This document shows positions 1 through 8,868 of a DNA stretch of 64,000 nucleotides, piece by piece. The notes below the pieces were generated by a model, which was not told where the DNA came from, ran no database searches, and worked only from the letters and a program-made list of their open reading frames with translations. This DNA is from Virgibacillus salexigens (GTDB lineage Bacteria; Bacillota; Bacilli; Bacillales; Amphibacillaceae). The stretch covers positions 186,001 through 250,000 of the forward strand of contig NZ_BNEO01000003.1 of assembly GCF_014905415.1 (NCBI RefSeq), given 5' to 3'. How positions within the stretch are numbered: position 1 is the stretch's first letter; each line of letters opens with the position of its first letter. The position numbers were made by a program, and so were the translations under genes.

Positions 1-1
1 G

Positions 2-622
2 ATTCTGTCTGAATTCGGGATTCAAGTAGTTAATGAGAATGGTTTACAAATGTTAGCCGATCCTGAAAAGATATTTATTGCTTTCTCCCAAATACTATTC
101 CATCCAGTAGTTGCCGGTATCTTACTAGCGGCAATCTTGTCTGCAATTATGAGTACCGTTGATTCACAGTTACTTGTATCATCTTCAGCGGTTGCAGAAG
201 ATTTCTATAAAGCTATTTTCCGTAAAAAAGCTACTGGTAAAGAGCTTGTTTGGGTTGGACGTATTGCTACAGTGATAATTGCGATTGTTGCTTTAATTAT
301 TGCAATGAACCCAGATAGCTCTGTATTGGATCTAGTTAGTTATGCATGGGCTGGATTTGGTGCAGCATTTGGACCAATTATCATCTTGTCATTATTCTGG
401 AAGAGAATCACAAGAAATGGTGCACTAGCGGGTATCATTGTAGGTGCCATTACGGTAATTGTATGGGGAGACTTTCTATCTGGAGGTATCTTTGACCTCT
501 ACGAAATTGTTCCAGGCTTTATCTTAAATATGATTGTCACCGTTATTGTGAGTCTTATCGATAAACCGAATCCAGATTTAGAAGCTGACTTTGATGAAAC
601 CGTAGAAAAAATGAAAGAATAA
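2..622 (+). CDS. putP: Sodium/proline symporter, 3' part
   Basis: This is the C-terminal end of a sodium:solute symporter (SSS family), most likely the Na+/proline symporter; the frame is open from base 2, so the 5' end lies outside the window. The visible 206 residues hold the motif SAIMSTVDSQLLVSSSAVAED, typical of PutP/PanF proteins, then several hydrophobic helices and an acidic cytoplasmic tail. It imports proline with sodium across the cell membrane, for nutrition or osmoprotection. The position just upstream of gatCAB matches the putP-gatCAB neighbourhood known in Bacillaceae. A strong terminator follows the stop. PutP is preferred over another SSS member by context and motif. Confidence 0.85.
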   Translation: MLSEFGIQVVNENGLQMLADPEKIFIAFSQILFHPVVAGILLAAILSAIMSTVDSQLLVSSSAVAEDFYKAIFRKKATGKELVWVGRIATVIIAIVALIIAMNPDSSVLDLVSYAWAGFGAAFGPIIILSLFWKRITRNGALAGIIVGAITVIVWGDFLSGGIFDLYEIVPGFILNMIVTVIVSLIDKPNPDLEADFDETVEKMKE

Positions 623-639
623 AAGCTACAATAGCCATG

Positions 640-668
640 ACCCACCTCGTAAACGGGGTGGGTTTTAT
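640..668 (+). terminator. Rho-independent terminator after putP
   Basis: A 10-bp stem (ACCCACCTCG with CGGGGTGGGT, one T-G wobble) closes a four-base TAAA loop and is followed by TTTAT. It sits 17 bases after the putP stop and separates putP from gatCAB. Confidence 0.88.
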
Positions 669-777
669 AATGAGATGGATAAATAATACGAAGCTGCTTG
701 TGGAGAGTTACTCTCGCTTTTCTTTCTTAGTTGATTATTGTTGGGTTAGTCTGCTATTATCAATAGTGTTACCAAAG

Positions 778-806
778 TTTATGGACAGGCGATAAATGTA
801 TATAAT
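778..806 (+). promoter_or_regulatory. Possible sigma-A promoter for gatCAB
   Basis: A consensus -10 TATAAT lies at 801-806, 31 bases before the gatC start. The best-spaced -35 (TTTATG, 778-783, 17-bp spacer) is weak, so the promoter rests mainly on the -10 and on position. Confidence 0.4.
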
Positions 807-836
807 ATAGATGAAATACGTTTGGAGGGAAAGATA

Positions 837-1127
837 GTGGCCGATATTTCAAAAGATCAAGTAAAGCACGTTGCTCATTTGGCTCGCTTAGATATAACAG
901 AAGAAGAAGCGGAAATGTTCACGGATCAATTAAGCTCTATCATTACATATGCGGAACAGCTTAATGAATTAGATACGACGGATGTAGAACCAACAACGCA
1001 TGTATTGGATATTAAAAATGTGCTACGTAAAGATGAGCCAAAAAAATGGATTACACAAGAGGAAGCAATGAAAAATGCTCCTGATCAAAAAGATGGGCAG
1101 TACCGTGTGCCATCTATATTGGAGTAG
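837..1127 (+). CDS. gatC: Asp/Glu-tRNA(Asn/Gln) amidotransferase subunit C
   Basis: GatC is the small scaffold subunit of GatCAB, which converts Glu-tRNA(Gln) and Asp-tRNA(Asn) into Gln-tRNA(Gln) and Asn-tRNA(Asn). The 96-residue protein has the family pattern [21 protein letters not shown] at its start and RKDEP and a YRVPSILE end. The GTG at 837 is chosen because GGAGGGA (824-830) stands 6 bases upstream; a TTG at 822 lies inside that ribosome binding site. gatA begins 11 bases after the stop, so the three subunits form one operon. Confidence 0.95.
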   Translation: MADISKDQVKHVAHLARLDITEEEAEMFTDQLSSIITYAEQLNELDTTDVEPTTHVLDIKNVLRKDEPKKWITQEEAMKNAPDQKDGQYRVPSILE

Positions 1128-1138
1128 GAGGGAAAAGT

Positions 1139-2608
1139 ATGTCGTTATTTGATTATACGATTAAAGAATTAGAAGCGAAACTACATATTAATGAAATAAC
1201 CGTTCAAGAATTAGTAGAAACTTCATATCAACGAATTAAAGAAGTCGATGGAGATGTTCATGCATTTCTTACATTAAATGAAGAACAAGCTATCGCATAT
1301 GCAAAACAATTAGACGAGTCATCGGAACGAAATAAATCCTTGTTCGGAATGCCTGCAGGGGTCAAAGATAATATTGTTACGAAGGCACTACGTACTACAT
1401 GTGCTAGCCAATTCCTCGATAATTTTAATGATCCATTGTATAACGCAACCGTCGTGGAAAAATTAAACAACGAGCAAGTCGTTACCATCGGAAAATTGAA
1501 TATGGATGAATTCGCTATGGGTTCTTCGAATGAAAACTCAAGCTATGAACCAACTCGAAATCCATGGAATACCGATTATGTACCTGGTGGGTCTAGTGGT
1601 GGTTCAGCTGCTTCGGTAGCTGCTGGGGAAGTATTATTTTCATTAGGTTCTGATACTGGTGGTTCGATCCGTCAGCCAGCTGCATTTTGTGGTGTTGTAG
1701 GATTAAAACCAACATATGGCCGAGTATCACGATTTGGTCTAGTTGCCTTTGCGTCATCCTTAGATCAAATTGGCCCAATTACCCGTAATGTTGAAGATAA
1801 TGCACGTGTATTAGAAGTAATTGCTGGCCACGATCCAATGGATTCAACCAGTGCGGATGTTGAAGTTCCAGCCTATACGGAAGCTCTAACAGGTGACGTA
1901 AGAGGACTTAAAATTGCCGTACCAAAAGAATATTTGGCTGAAGGTGTAGACCCTGAAGTTAAACAATCCGTGTTAGAAGCGTTAAAAGTTTATGAATCGT
2001 TAGGCGCGACATGGGAAGAAGTTTCCTTACCACATTCAAAATATGCTGTTGCTGCTTATTACCTACTATCTTCATCTGAAGCTTCAGCAAACCTTGCCCG
2101 ATTTGACGGTGTTCGTTATGGTGTTCGTTCCGAGAATGCAGATAATATGATCGATATGTTTAAGAAATCACGAAGCGAAGGATTTGGCGAAGAGGTAAAG
2201 CGTCGTATTATGCTAGGAACATTCGCGCTTAGCTCTGGTTACTATGATGCATATTATAAAAAAGCTCAAAAAGTACGGACGCTAATTAAAAATGACTTTG
2301 ATAGCATTTTTGAAACATATGATGTTGTTATTGGACCAACCACACCAACACCAGCGTTTAAAATAGGGGAAAAAGTAGATGATCCATTAACCATGTATGC
2401 GAACGATATTATCACCATCCCAGTTAACTTGGCGGGCGTGCCAGGTATTTCTGTTCCTTGTGGTTTTTCTGAAAAAGGACTGCCAATCGGCTTACAAATT
2501 ATTGGGAAGCATTTTGATGAGAATACGGTTTTTCGTGCAGCACATGCTTATGAACAAGCAACAGATCATCATAAACAACGCCCTCAATTAGGAGGTGCCA
2601 ACGCATGA
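1139..2608 (+). CDS. gatA: Asp/Glu-tRNA(Asn/Gln) amidotransferase subunit A
   Basis: GatA is the amidase subunit that frees ammonia from glutamine for the GatB site. At 489 residues it has normal family length. The amidase signature runs from about residue 150 ([14 protein letters not shown]) to [10 protein letters not shown] near 171-180; the Ser-cisSer-Lys set would be Lys76 (in MPAGVKDNI), Ser152 and Ser176, placed by family knowledge. It follows gatC after GGAGGG and overlaps gatB by four bases (ATGA), which implies translational coupling and matched subunit production. Confidence 0.97.
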   Translation: MSLFDYTIKELEAKLHINEITVQELVETSYQRIKEVDGDVHAFLTLNEEQAIAYAKQLDESSERNKSLFGMPAGVKDNIVTKALRTTCASQFLDNFNDPLYNATVVEKLNNEQVVTIGKLNMDEFAMGSSNENSSYEPTRNPWNTDYVPGGSSGGSAASVAAGEVLFSLGSDTGGSIRQPAAFCGVVGLKPTYGRVSRFGLVAFASSLDQIGPITRNVEDNARVLEVIAGHDPMDSTSADVEVPAYTEALTGDVRGLKIAVPKEYLAEGVDPEVKQSVLEALKVYESLGATWEEVSLPHSKYAVAAYYLLSSSEASANLARFDGVRYGVRSENADNMIDMFKKSRSEGFGEEVKRRIMLGTFALSSGYYDAYYKKAQKVRTLIKNDFDSIFETYDVVIGPTTPTPAFKIGEKVDDPLTMYANDIITIPVNLAGVPGISVPCGFSEKGLPIGLQIIGKHFDENTVFRAAHAYEQATDHHKQRPQLGGANA

Positions 2609-4035
2609 ATTTTGAAACAATCATTGGTTTAGAGGTACACGTTGAATTAAAAACAAACTCGAAGATTTTTAGCCCGAGTACAAATGCATTTGGTACAGAG
2701 CCGAATACGAATGTAAATCCAATTGATCTAGGATATCCTGGTGTATTACCTGTATTAAATGAAGAAGCAGTTAATTTTGCAATGAAGGCTGCAATGGCCT
2801 TAAATTGTGATATTGCTACAAATACCAAATTTGATCGTAAGAACTATTTCTATCCAGATAATCCAAAGGCTTACCAAATTTCGCAATTTGATCAACCAAT
2901 TGGAGAGAATGGCTGGATTGAAATTGAGGTAAATGGTGAAAAGAAACGAATTGGCATCACTCGTCTACACTTAGAAGAAGATGCTGGGAAGTTAACACAC
3001 GGAGATGACGGTTATTCTTATGTTGACTTTAACCGTCAAGGTACACCATTAATTGAAATTGTATCTGAGCCAGATATGCGTTCTCCAGAAGAAGCATATG
3101 CGTATTTAGAGAAACTAAAAAATATTATTCAATATACTGGTGTTTCGGATGTGAAAATGGAAGAAGGTTCGCTTCGCTGTGATGCGAATATTTCCCTTCG
3201 TCCAATTGGGCAAGAAGCATTCGGAACAAAAACGGAATTGAAAAATCTAAATTCGTTTAGTTTTGTTCAAAAAGGGTTAGAATTTGAAGAGAAACGTCAA
3301 GAAAAAGAATTGCTAGCAGGTGGAGAGATTCTGCAAGAAACCCGTCGCTATGATGAAAAAACAAAAGAAACCATTTTAATGCGTGTCAAAGAAGGTTCGG
3401 ACGATTATCGTTATTTCCCTGAACCAGATTTAGTTCCGCTTTATATTGACGAAGCATGGAAGGAACGGATTCGTCAAGATATTCCTGAACTTCCTGATGC
3501 CCGTAAAGAACGGTATATTGAAGAATTAGGTTTACCAGAATACGATGCTTCTGTTTTAACCAATTCCAAGCAAATGGCAGATTTCTTTGAAGATGCTATT
3601 GCTAAGGAAGCAGACATTAAACAAGTATCTAACTGGTTAATGGGTGAAATTTCAGCATATATGAATAAGCATTATAAAGAATTAAATGAGTTAGCTATTA
3701 CTCCAGAAGGTTTAGCAAAGATGATTAAGCTAATTGATGATGGGACCATTTCTTCAAAGATTGCTAAAAAAGTCTTTGCTGAGTTAGTGGAAAAAGGCGG
3801 AGATCCAGAGCAGATCGTTAAAGATAAAGGACTTGTTCAAATCTCTGATGAAGGTCAGTTAAGAGAGATTATCACAGGTGTACTAGATCAAAATGAACAA
3901 TCGATTATCGACTATAAAAATGGGAAGAATAAAGCAGTTGGCTTCCTAGTCGGTCAAGTGATGAAAGCCACGAAAGGTCAGGCAAATCCGCCGATGGTAA
4001 ATAAAATCCTGTTAGAAGAAATAGACAAGCGATAA
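2605..4035 (+). CDS. gatB: Asp/Glu-tRNA(Asn/Gln) amidotransferase subunit B
   Basis: GatB activates the misacylated tRNA by ATP-dependent phosphorylation and carries out transamidation with ammonia from GatA. The protein has 476 residues, normal for the family, starting with [20 protein letters not shown] and containing [17 protein letters not shown], both GatB/GatE hallmarks. The C-terminal YqeY-like domain is present and ends in a form of the usual NKxLxExL tail. Its ATG overlaps the gatA stop. A weak hairpin follows before dgkB. Confidence 0.97.
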   Translation: MNFETIIGLEVHVELKTNSKIFSPSTNAFGTEPNTNVNPIDLGYPGVLPVLNEEAVNFAMKAAMALNCDIATNTKFDRKNYFYPDNPKAYQISQFDQPIGENGWIEIEVNGEKKRIGITRLHLEEDAGKLTHGDDGYSYVDFNRQGTPLIEIVSEPDMRSPEEAYAYLEKLKNIIQYTGVSDVKMEEGSLRCDANISLRPIGQEAFGTKTELKNLNSFSFVQKGLEFEEKRQEKELLAGGEILQETRRYDEKTKETILMRVKEGSDDYRYFPEPDLVPLYIDEAWKERIRQDIPELPDARKERYIEELGLPEYDASVLTNSKQMADFFEDAIAKEADIKQVSNWLMGEISAYMNKHYKELNELAITPEGLAKMIKLIDDGTISSKIAKKVFAELVEKGGDPEQIVKDKGLVQISDEGQLREIITGVLDQNEQSIIDYKNGKNKAVGFLVGQVMKATKGQANPPMVNKILLEEIDKR

Positions 4036-4051
4036 GTAAACTGAAACCAAA

Positions 4052-4088
4052 GGCTACCAATCTTATGCGGATTTGGTAGTCTACGTTT
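4052..4088 (+). terminator. Weak hairpin after gatB
   Basis: GGCTACCAA pairs with TTGGTAGTC (nine pairs, one G-T) around an 11-base loop; only a short T run (GTTTTG) follows. It is the best terminator candidate after gatCAB but is not strong. Confidence 0.4.
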
Positions 4089-4239
4089 TGAAAAAAGCGA
4101 TGTGTTTTTCGATGCATACCTCTTTTCAAAATGATCAAAAAGGTCTATGATAGATGTTGGACTGACTTCAATAAACGACCTAGTAACATTAATTATATGG
4201 TAATACCCTGCATAATTGATGCAATGCGGAGGGAATAAA

Positions 4240-5154
4240 ATGAACAAAGCACGTATTATCTATAACCCTACATCTGGCAGAGAAGCATTTAAAAAAGAGC
4301 TACCAACTGTCTTAGAACGATTAGAAATAGCCGGTTATGAAACATCTACCCATGCAACGACTTGTGAAGGAGATGCAATAACGGCCGCAAGAGCTGCTGT
4401 TGATCGAGGATATGATCTAGTTATTGCAGCTGGTGGTGATGGCACAATTAATGAAGTTATTAATGGAGTTGCTGAACAAGAACATCGCCCCAAGCTAGGA
4501 ATAATTCCAGTGGGTACAACAAATGATTTCGCTAGAGCCTTGCATATTCCACGAGATATAAACAGAGCGCTCGATGTTATCATTGATGGTCGATCGATCT
4601 CTTTAGATATTGGAAAAGTAAACGATCATTACTTTATTAATATTGCAGGTGGAGGGAAATTAACAGAGCTAACCTATGAGGTGCCTAGTAAGCTAAAGAC
4701 AATGCTGGGACAATTAGCATATTATATAAAGGGCATTGAAATGCTGCCATCTTTAAAACCAACTAGAGCAAAGATTGAGTATGATGATCATGTGATCGAT
4801 GAGGATATCATGTTATTCCTTATTTCAAATACAAACTCAGTTGCTGGATTTGAAAAATTAGCCCCAGAAGCCAATTTGCAGGACGGTTATTTTGATCTGT
4901 TAATTTTGAAGAAAACAAACTTAGCTGAATTCATACGAATTGCCACGCTTGCATTGCGGGGAGCACATTTAGAAGATAAACATGTGATTTACCACAAAGC
5001 GAAACATATTAAAATAACAACAGATGAAAAAATGCAATTAAATATAGACGGGGAATTTGGCGGTCTACTGCCAGGAGAATTCCGAAACCTGCAGCAGCAT
5101 ATCGAATTTTTTGTGCCAAATGAATTTCCTGATAAGGGTGGAGAAGATTACTGA
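4240..5154 (+). CDS. dgkB: Diacylglycerol kinase
   Basis: A DgkB-type lipid kinase that phosphorylates diacylglycerol to phosphatidic acid at the inner face of the membrane, recycling diacylglycerol left by lipoteichoic acid synthesis. The 304-residue protein has the catalytic-domain motif AAGGDGTINEVINGV near residues 63-77, IPVGTTNDFARAL near 95 and a C-terminal beta-domain ending in LNIDGEFGG. The ATG at 4240 is preferred because GCGGAGGGA lies 5 bases upstream; an ATG at 4216 has no such site. It sits between gatB and rlmCD as in B. subtilis, although an NmrA-like gene intervenes here. Confidence 0.93.
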   Translation: MNKARIIYNPTSGREAFKKELPTVLERLEIAGYETSTHATTCEGDAITAARAAVDRGYDLVIAAGGDGTINEVINGVAEQEHRPKLGIIPVGTTNDFARALHIPRDINRALDVIIDGRSISLDIGKVNDHYFINIAGGGKLTELTYEVPSKLKTMLGQLAYYIKGIEMLPSLKPTRAKIEYDDHVIDEDIMLFLISNTNSVAGFEKLAPEANLQDGYFDLLILKKTNLAEFIRIATLALRGAHLEDKHVIYHKAKHIKITTDEKMQLNIDGEFGGLLPGEFRNLQQHIEFFVPNEFPDKGGEDY

Positions 5155-5173
5155 GTACAGTAGTCTTCTTTTT
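5142..5173 (+). terminator. Terminator overlapping the dgkB stop
   Basis: AGAAGATTACTG pairs with CAGTAGTCTTCT (12 bp, one T-G) around loop AGTA, followed by TTTTG. The dgkB TGA (5152-5154) lies inside the hairpin. Confidence 0.88.
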
Positions 5174-5263
5174 GTAATGTATCGATTATAAGCAAGGTAG
5201 TTAGGGAAAGAATAGAAGATAATACGTCATATCTTAATTATTTTTAAGCGAGGAAATATAACA

Positions 5264-6118
5264 ATGAAAATACTAGTTACAGGAGCCACTGGAAATGTCG
5301 GCAAGTTTGTGGTGAAGGAACTCTTACATATGGGAGAGGATGTTGTAGCGGCCGGAACAAATAAGAGCAAATTACAAGCGATGTTTGGAAATACGATAGA
5401 TAAGGTAATTCTCGATTTAACGGATAACCAGACGTTTTCCAAAGCATTAGAAAATATAGACAGAGTCTTTCTTATGCGACCTCCTCATCTCGGTAAGCCA
5501 GATGATTTATACCCATTTATTCAAGCTATGAAGGATAAGGATATTCGACTTGTCTCTTTTCTTTCATTAATGGGAGTGGAGAAGAATCCATTTCCACCTC
5601 ACCATAAGATTGAAAAACAAATAGAAGAAGCAGGAATCCCTTATGCGCATGTTCGCCCAGGTTTCTTCATGCAAAATATATCTGGGATTCATTCAGTAGA
5701 AATAAGAGATAGAGATGAGATTTTTATTCCTGCAGGAAAAAGTAAGACAAGCTTTATCGATACAGCAGATATCGGTTTGGCAGCTGCGACATTACTTCAT
5801 AACCCAATTAAATTTAAACATACTGCACATACAATTACAGGTAAAGAAGCCTTGAATTATTCCCAAATCGCAGCAATATTATCTGAAGTGACAGGGAGAA
5901 CCATAACCTATGTATCACCAAGTCTTTTTCATTACCGTCACTATTATATAAAGCGTCGAGGATTACCTAAAGATTATGTAAATGTGACAGTAGCACTTTA
6001 TCTGATGAATAGACTAGGGACAGCAAAGGCAGTAACAAATGATTTCTATCATTTAACCAAGAAATATCCACGTACGTTTAAGGAATTCGCAATAGAAAAT
6101 ATCAACTGTTTTAGGTAA
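5264..6118 (+). CDS. NmrA-like NAD(P)-binding protein
   Basis: A 284-residue member of the atypical short-chain dehydrogenase (NmrA/HSCARG-like) group. The N-terminal Rossmann motif is VTGATGNVGK (residues 5-14); VRPGFFMQN near residue 130 and SFIDTADIGLAAA near 165 are typical of NmrA/azoreductase-like proteins. Such proteins bind NADP(H) and act as redox sensors or quinone/azo reductases; the substrate cannot be told from sequence. It has its own site GCGAGGAA before ATG and sits alone between the dgkB terminator and rlmCD, so it looks like an insertion into an otherwise conserved gene order. Confidence 0.8.
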   Translation: MKILVTGATGNVGKFVVKELLHMGEDVVAAGTNKSKLQAMFGNTIDKVILDLTDNQTFSKALENIDRVFLMRPPHLGKPDDLYPFIQAMKDKDIRLVSFLSLMGVEKNPFPPHHKIEKQIEEAGIPYAHVRPGFFMQNISGIHSVEIRDRDEIFIPAGKSKTSFIDTADIGLAAATLLHNPIKFKHTAHTITGKEALNYSQIAAILSEVTGRTITYVSPSLFHYRHYYIKRRGLPKDYVNVTVALYLMNRLGTAKAVTNDFYHLTKKYPRTFKEFAIENINCFR

Positions 6119-6192
6119 CTGTATCATGCTGCTTATTCTTTATAAGATATGTTAAGATTAAAGCAGAAACTAGCACGTAAAGGAAGATAGAC

Positions 6193-7578
6193 ATGGCTAA
6201 ACAAGCAGCACCAGTAAAAAAGAATCAGACGATCACACTCACTTTCGAAGATCTTACCCATGAAGGAAATGGGGTTGGGAAAGTAAATGGCTATCCTCTT
6301 TTTGTACCACATGGTTTACCAGGTGAAGAGGCGGTTGTAAAAGTTGTCAAAGTAAACAAGAATTTTGGTTTTGGCAAATTATTAGAGGTAAATCAGGCGA
6401 GTGATGATCGCGTAGAACCACCATGTGATGTTTATTATAAATGTGGTGGATGTCAGCTTCAGCACATGAGTTATGATATGCAATTAGAAATGAAACGAAA
6501 TCAAGTGAAAAATGTGATGCGAAAAATTGCTCATATGGAAGAAGTTCCTGTACATTCTACGTTAGGAATGAATGATCCTTGGAGATATCGAAATAAGATC
6601 CAAATTCCCGTCGGTAAAAAGAATGGTGAATTAATTACTGGATTTTACCAAAAACGAAGTCACCATATTATAGACGATATGGATACGTGTGTAATACAAG
6701 ATGACAGCAATGATCGACTTGTAGAAGCGGTTCGCCGAATTGCAGATCGATTAGATATCGAAGCATATGATGAGCAGCATAATCGAGGGGTATTGCGCCA
6801 TATCATGGTTCGTACTGGAAGAGAAACCAATGACGCGATGATTGTTATTGTTACCCGTACACAAAAAATACCGTATCAAGACAAATTAATAAATGAATTA
6901 ACGGAAACGTATCCGCATGTGAAATCAATTATTCATAATGTCAACAACGAACGTACCAATGTCATAATGGGTAAGAAAACAAAGGTTATTTGGGGAGACG
7001 AGTACATATACGATACAATTGGCGAGGTACGTTTCGCTATTTCGGCCAAATCCTTTTATCAAGTAAATCCACCTCAAACAAAGGTTCTATATGACAAAGC
7101 ATTAGAATATGCAAACATCGGAGCGAATGATATTGTTGTTGATGCCTATTGTGGAATTGGAACCATTTCATTATTCTTAGCACAACAAGCGAAAAAGGTT
7201 TACGGTATCGAAGTTGTTCCAGAGGCCATTAGCGACGCCAAGAAGAATGCTAAATTAAATGGAATAACGAATGCAGAATTCGTTGTGGGTGAAGCAGAAA
7301 AAGTCATGCCATGGTGGAAAGCCCAGGGCCTGCGTCCAGATGTAATTGTTGTTGATCCACCTCGAAAAGGCTGTGAGGTAGATTTCTTAAACGCCATGAT
7401 TGAAATGGAACCAAAGCGAATTGTATATGTTTCCTGTAACCCGTCAACCCTAGCACGTGATTTGAAAATATTAGATGAAGGTGGCTATGAAACGAAAGAA
7501 GTCCAACCTGTTGATATGTTCCCACAGACAAACCACGTCGAGTGCGTAGCGTGGTTGGAAAGGAATTTGTCTAATTAA
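6193..7578 (+). CDS. rlmCD: 23S rRNA (uracil-C5)-methyltransferase
   Basis: An RlmCD/RumA-type enzyme that methylates uridines 747 and 1939 of 23S rRNA using S-adenosylmethionine; the dual specificity is known for B. subtilis RlmCD. The protein (461 residues) has an N-terminal TRAM domain (about 8-66), an iron-sulphur ligand set C78, C84, C87 in EPPCDVYYKCGGCQLQH plus a later Cys in DTCVIQD, a methyltransferase fold with VVDAYCGIGTISLFLA, and the catalytic cysteine in YVSCNPSTLARDL. A site AAAGGAAG precedes the ATG. RlmCD is preferred over a single-site enzyme because of the Bacillus-type context. Confidence 0.92.
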   Translation: MAKQAAPVKKNQTITLTFEDLTHEGNGVGKVNGYPLFVPHGLPGEEAVVKVVKVNKNFGFGKLLEVNQASDDRVEPPCDVYYKCGGCQLQHMSYDMQLEMKRNQVKNVMRKIAHMEEVPVHSTLGMNDPWRYRNKIQIPVGKKNGELITGFYQKRSHHIIDDMDTCVIQDDSNDRLVEAVRRIADRLDIEAYDEQHNRGVLRHIMVRTGRETNDAMIVIVTRTQKIPYQDKLINELTETYPHVKSIIHNVNNERTNVIMGKKTKVIWGDEYIYDTIGEVRFAISAKSFYQVNPPQTKVLYDKALEYANIGANDIVVDAYCGIGTISLFLAQQAKKVYGIEVVPEAISDAKKNAKLNGITNAEFVVGEAEKVMPWWKAQGLRPDVIVVDPPRKGCEVDFLNAMIEMEPKRIVYVSCNPSTLARDLKILDEGGYETKEVQPVDMFPQTNHVECVAWLERNLSN

Positions 7579-7596
7579 AATATAAATCACCGAACC

Positions 7597-7661
7597 AAAA
7601 TAAACATTTCCGATTAAGACCTCGATTTCGTGAAAATAAACATTTCCGATTTCAGGGTCTT
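7597..7661. repeat. Twin 19-bp direct repeat, possible terminator
   Basis: AAAATAAACATTTCCGATT occurs perfectly at 7597-7615 and 7633-7651 (period 36), and CGATTTC is repeated nearby. AAGACC (7616-7621) can pair with GGGTCTT ahead of TTTTT near 7656-7664, giving a long-loop terminator for rlmCD. The rest of 7662-7808 shows no gene. Confidence 0.6.
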
Positions 7662-7808
7662 TTTCATGCCCATCCCTTGTCTTGTCTCGGTTTTCTCGTG
7701 TGTTTCCATTACGCAACATTCACGGAAAATTTCTTTGTTAACTCAGAAAAGGCGAAAAAAAGCGGAATAACGGCATGTTTTTATCTGGACATGATAGAGT
7801 AGGGGGGT

Positions 7809-8111
7809 TCATTGCAAAGGGTTTATTTTAACTTGAACGGAAGAAGATGAGGTTGCATTTTCAACCCCTGCCGAAAAGTCAGCAACTCCTTCATTAACAT
7901 TGCCATCAACGGTTAATCCTCCCATTGGACTTTGATAGATATCATCGATCTTAACGGATTCGATCCCCTCAAAATTATTTTTTAAATACTACTTGACGTC
8001 TTCTGTAGCTTTTTCTTTTGTTGCATCATCATAGGTTCCGTTATTTGAACTCACATTACATCCAGTAAGCACTATGGTGATAACGATAAAAACTATAAGA
8101 TATTTCCACAT
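7809..8111 (-). pseudogene. Broken DUF1433-type lipoprotein (third copy)
   Basis: Reading from ATG at 8111 gives MWKYLIVFIVITIVLTGC, a lipoprotein signal with lipobox LTGC, then a mature part matching the two upstream copies (YDDATKEKA, NNFEGIESVKIDD, SPMGGL). The frame is open to TGA at 7809-7811 except for one in-frame TAG at 7989-7991, between DVK and YLK. The last 17 residues also lack the EGFPKxKEEC ending of the other copies. The upstream sequence AATAGGACGGTATTC, shared with the next copy, supports recent duplication. I infer a pseudogene; stop read-through cannot be excluded. Confidence 0.75.
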
Positions 8112-8128
8112 ACTGAATACCGTCCTAT

Positions 8129-8467
8129 TTAATAATCACAAACCTCTTCTTTGCATTCTTCTTTTACTTTAGGAAATCCTTCTTTTTCCCCCATGCTATT
8201 TACTTTAAATTCTCTTGGGTCAATACTAGCAGAGAAATCAGCTTTACCATTGATTGTACCACGAATCATCAAACCACTCATAGGGTCACTCATATTATCA
8301 TTAAACTCCACTGTATTTATATCCTCATAGTTAAGACGTAAATAGCTTTCTACTTTTTCCTTAGCTTTACTGATCGTCTTGTCATCATAATTATTATTGG
8401 ATGAGTTCACATTACATCCAACAAGCATTATGCTGATAACTATAAAAAACATAAGATGTTTCCACAT
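8129..8467 (-). CDS. DUF1433-type small lipoprotein, copy 2
   Basis: A 112-residue lipoprotein: signal peptide with lipobox LVGC (lipidated Cys18), then NYDDKTISKAKEKVESYL, a SGLMIRGTING segment and the ending EGFPKVKEECKEEVCDY. It would be anchored outside the membrane. ATG at 8467 is chosen because AGGACGG lies just upstream; a GTG at 8494 would spoil the signal peptide. It lies 17 bases after copy 1 and is 35-45% alike by eye. DUF1433 is a recalled family match. In Staphylococcus aureus, DUF1433 lipoproteins (TilA) give immunity to the secreted lipase TslA, so an immunity role is suggested by the neighbouring lipase. Confidence 0.75.
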   Translation of the reverse strand: MWKHLMFFIVISIMLVGCNVNSSNNNYDDKTISKAKEKVESYLRLNYEDINTVEFNDNMSDPMSGLMIRGTINGKADFSASIDPREFKVNSMGEKEGFPKVKEECKEEVCDY

Positions 8468-8484
8468 GGCGAATACCGTCCTAT

Positions 8485-8826
8485 TTAGTCGCACGCTTTC
8501 TCTTTACACTCTTCTTTCATTTTAGGGAATCCTTCATCTACACTAATGCCATCTACCGAATAATTTTCATTTATGGTTATTGTAAATTCAAACTCTCGAT
8601 TTACTTTTCCTTTTGACTTCATAGCCCCCATTGGACTACGATATGGCTCTTCCACCTCGATAGACTTAACGCCTTCAAAATTATTCTTAATAAAATTCTG
8701 AGTCGCTTCCTTGGCTTTAGCGATTGTTTGATCATCATAAATATGCTCTTCTTGGTTCACATTGCAACCCCCTAATAGTATAATAATAGCAGTAATAAAA
8801 CATAGTAATATTTTAATATTTTTCAA
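8485..8826 (-). CDS. DUF1433-type small lipoprotein, copy 1
   Basis: A 113-residue lipoprotein with signal MKNIKILLCFITAIIILL, lipobox LGGC (Cys21), then YDDQTIAKAKEATQNFI, NNFEGVKSIEV, SPMGAM and the ending EGFPKMKEECKEKACD. TTG at 8826 is chosen because GAGGTGAT stands directly upstream; a TTG at 8847 would put that site inside the gene. It is the first gene of a minus-strand lipoprotein array and starts only 42 bases from the divergent lipase start, so promoters for the two units must overlap coding sequence. Role inferred: surface immunity or accessory protein for the lipase. Confidence 0.77.
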   Translation of the reverse strand: MKNIKILLCFITAIIILLGGCNVNQEEHIYDDQTIAKAKEATQNFIKNNFEGVKSIEVEEPYRSPMGAMKSKGKVNREFEFTITINENYSVDGISVDEGFPKMKEECKEKACD

Positions 8827-8868
8827 TAAAATCACCTCTTCTATCAATTACAGAAAGGAATACCTGTC

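Noticed and set aside
8485-8847. Upstream TTG as start of lipoprotein copy 1
   Set aside because: It would place the GAGGTGAT ribosome site inside the gene and lengthen the signal peptide.
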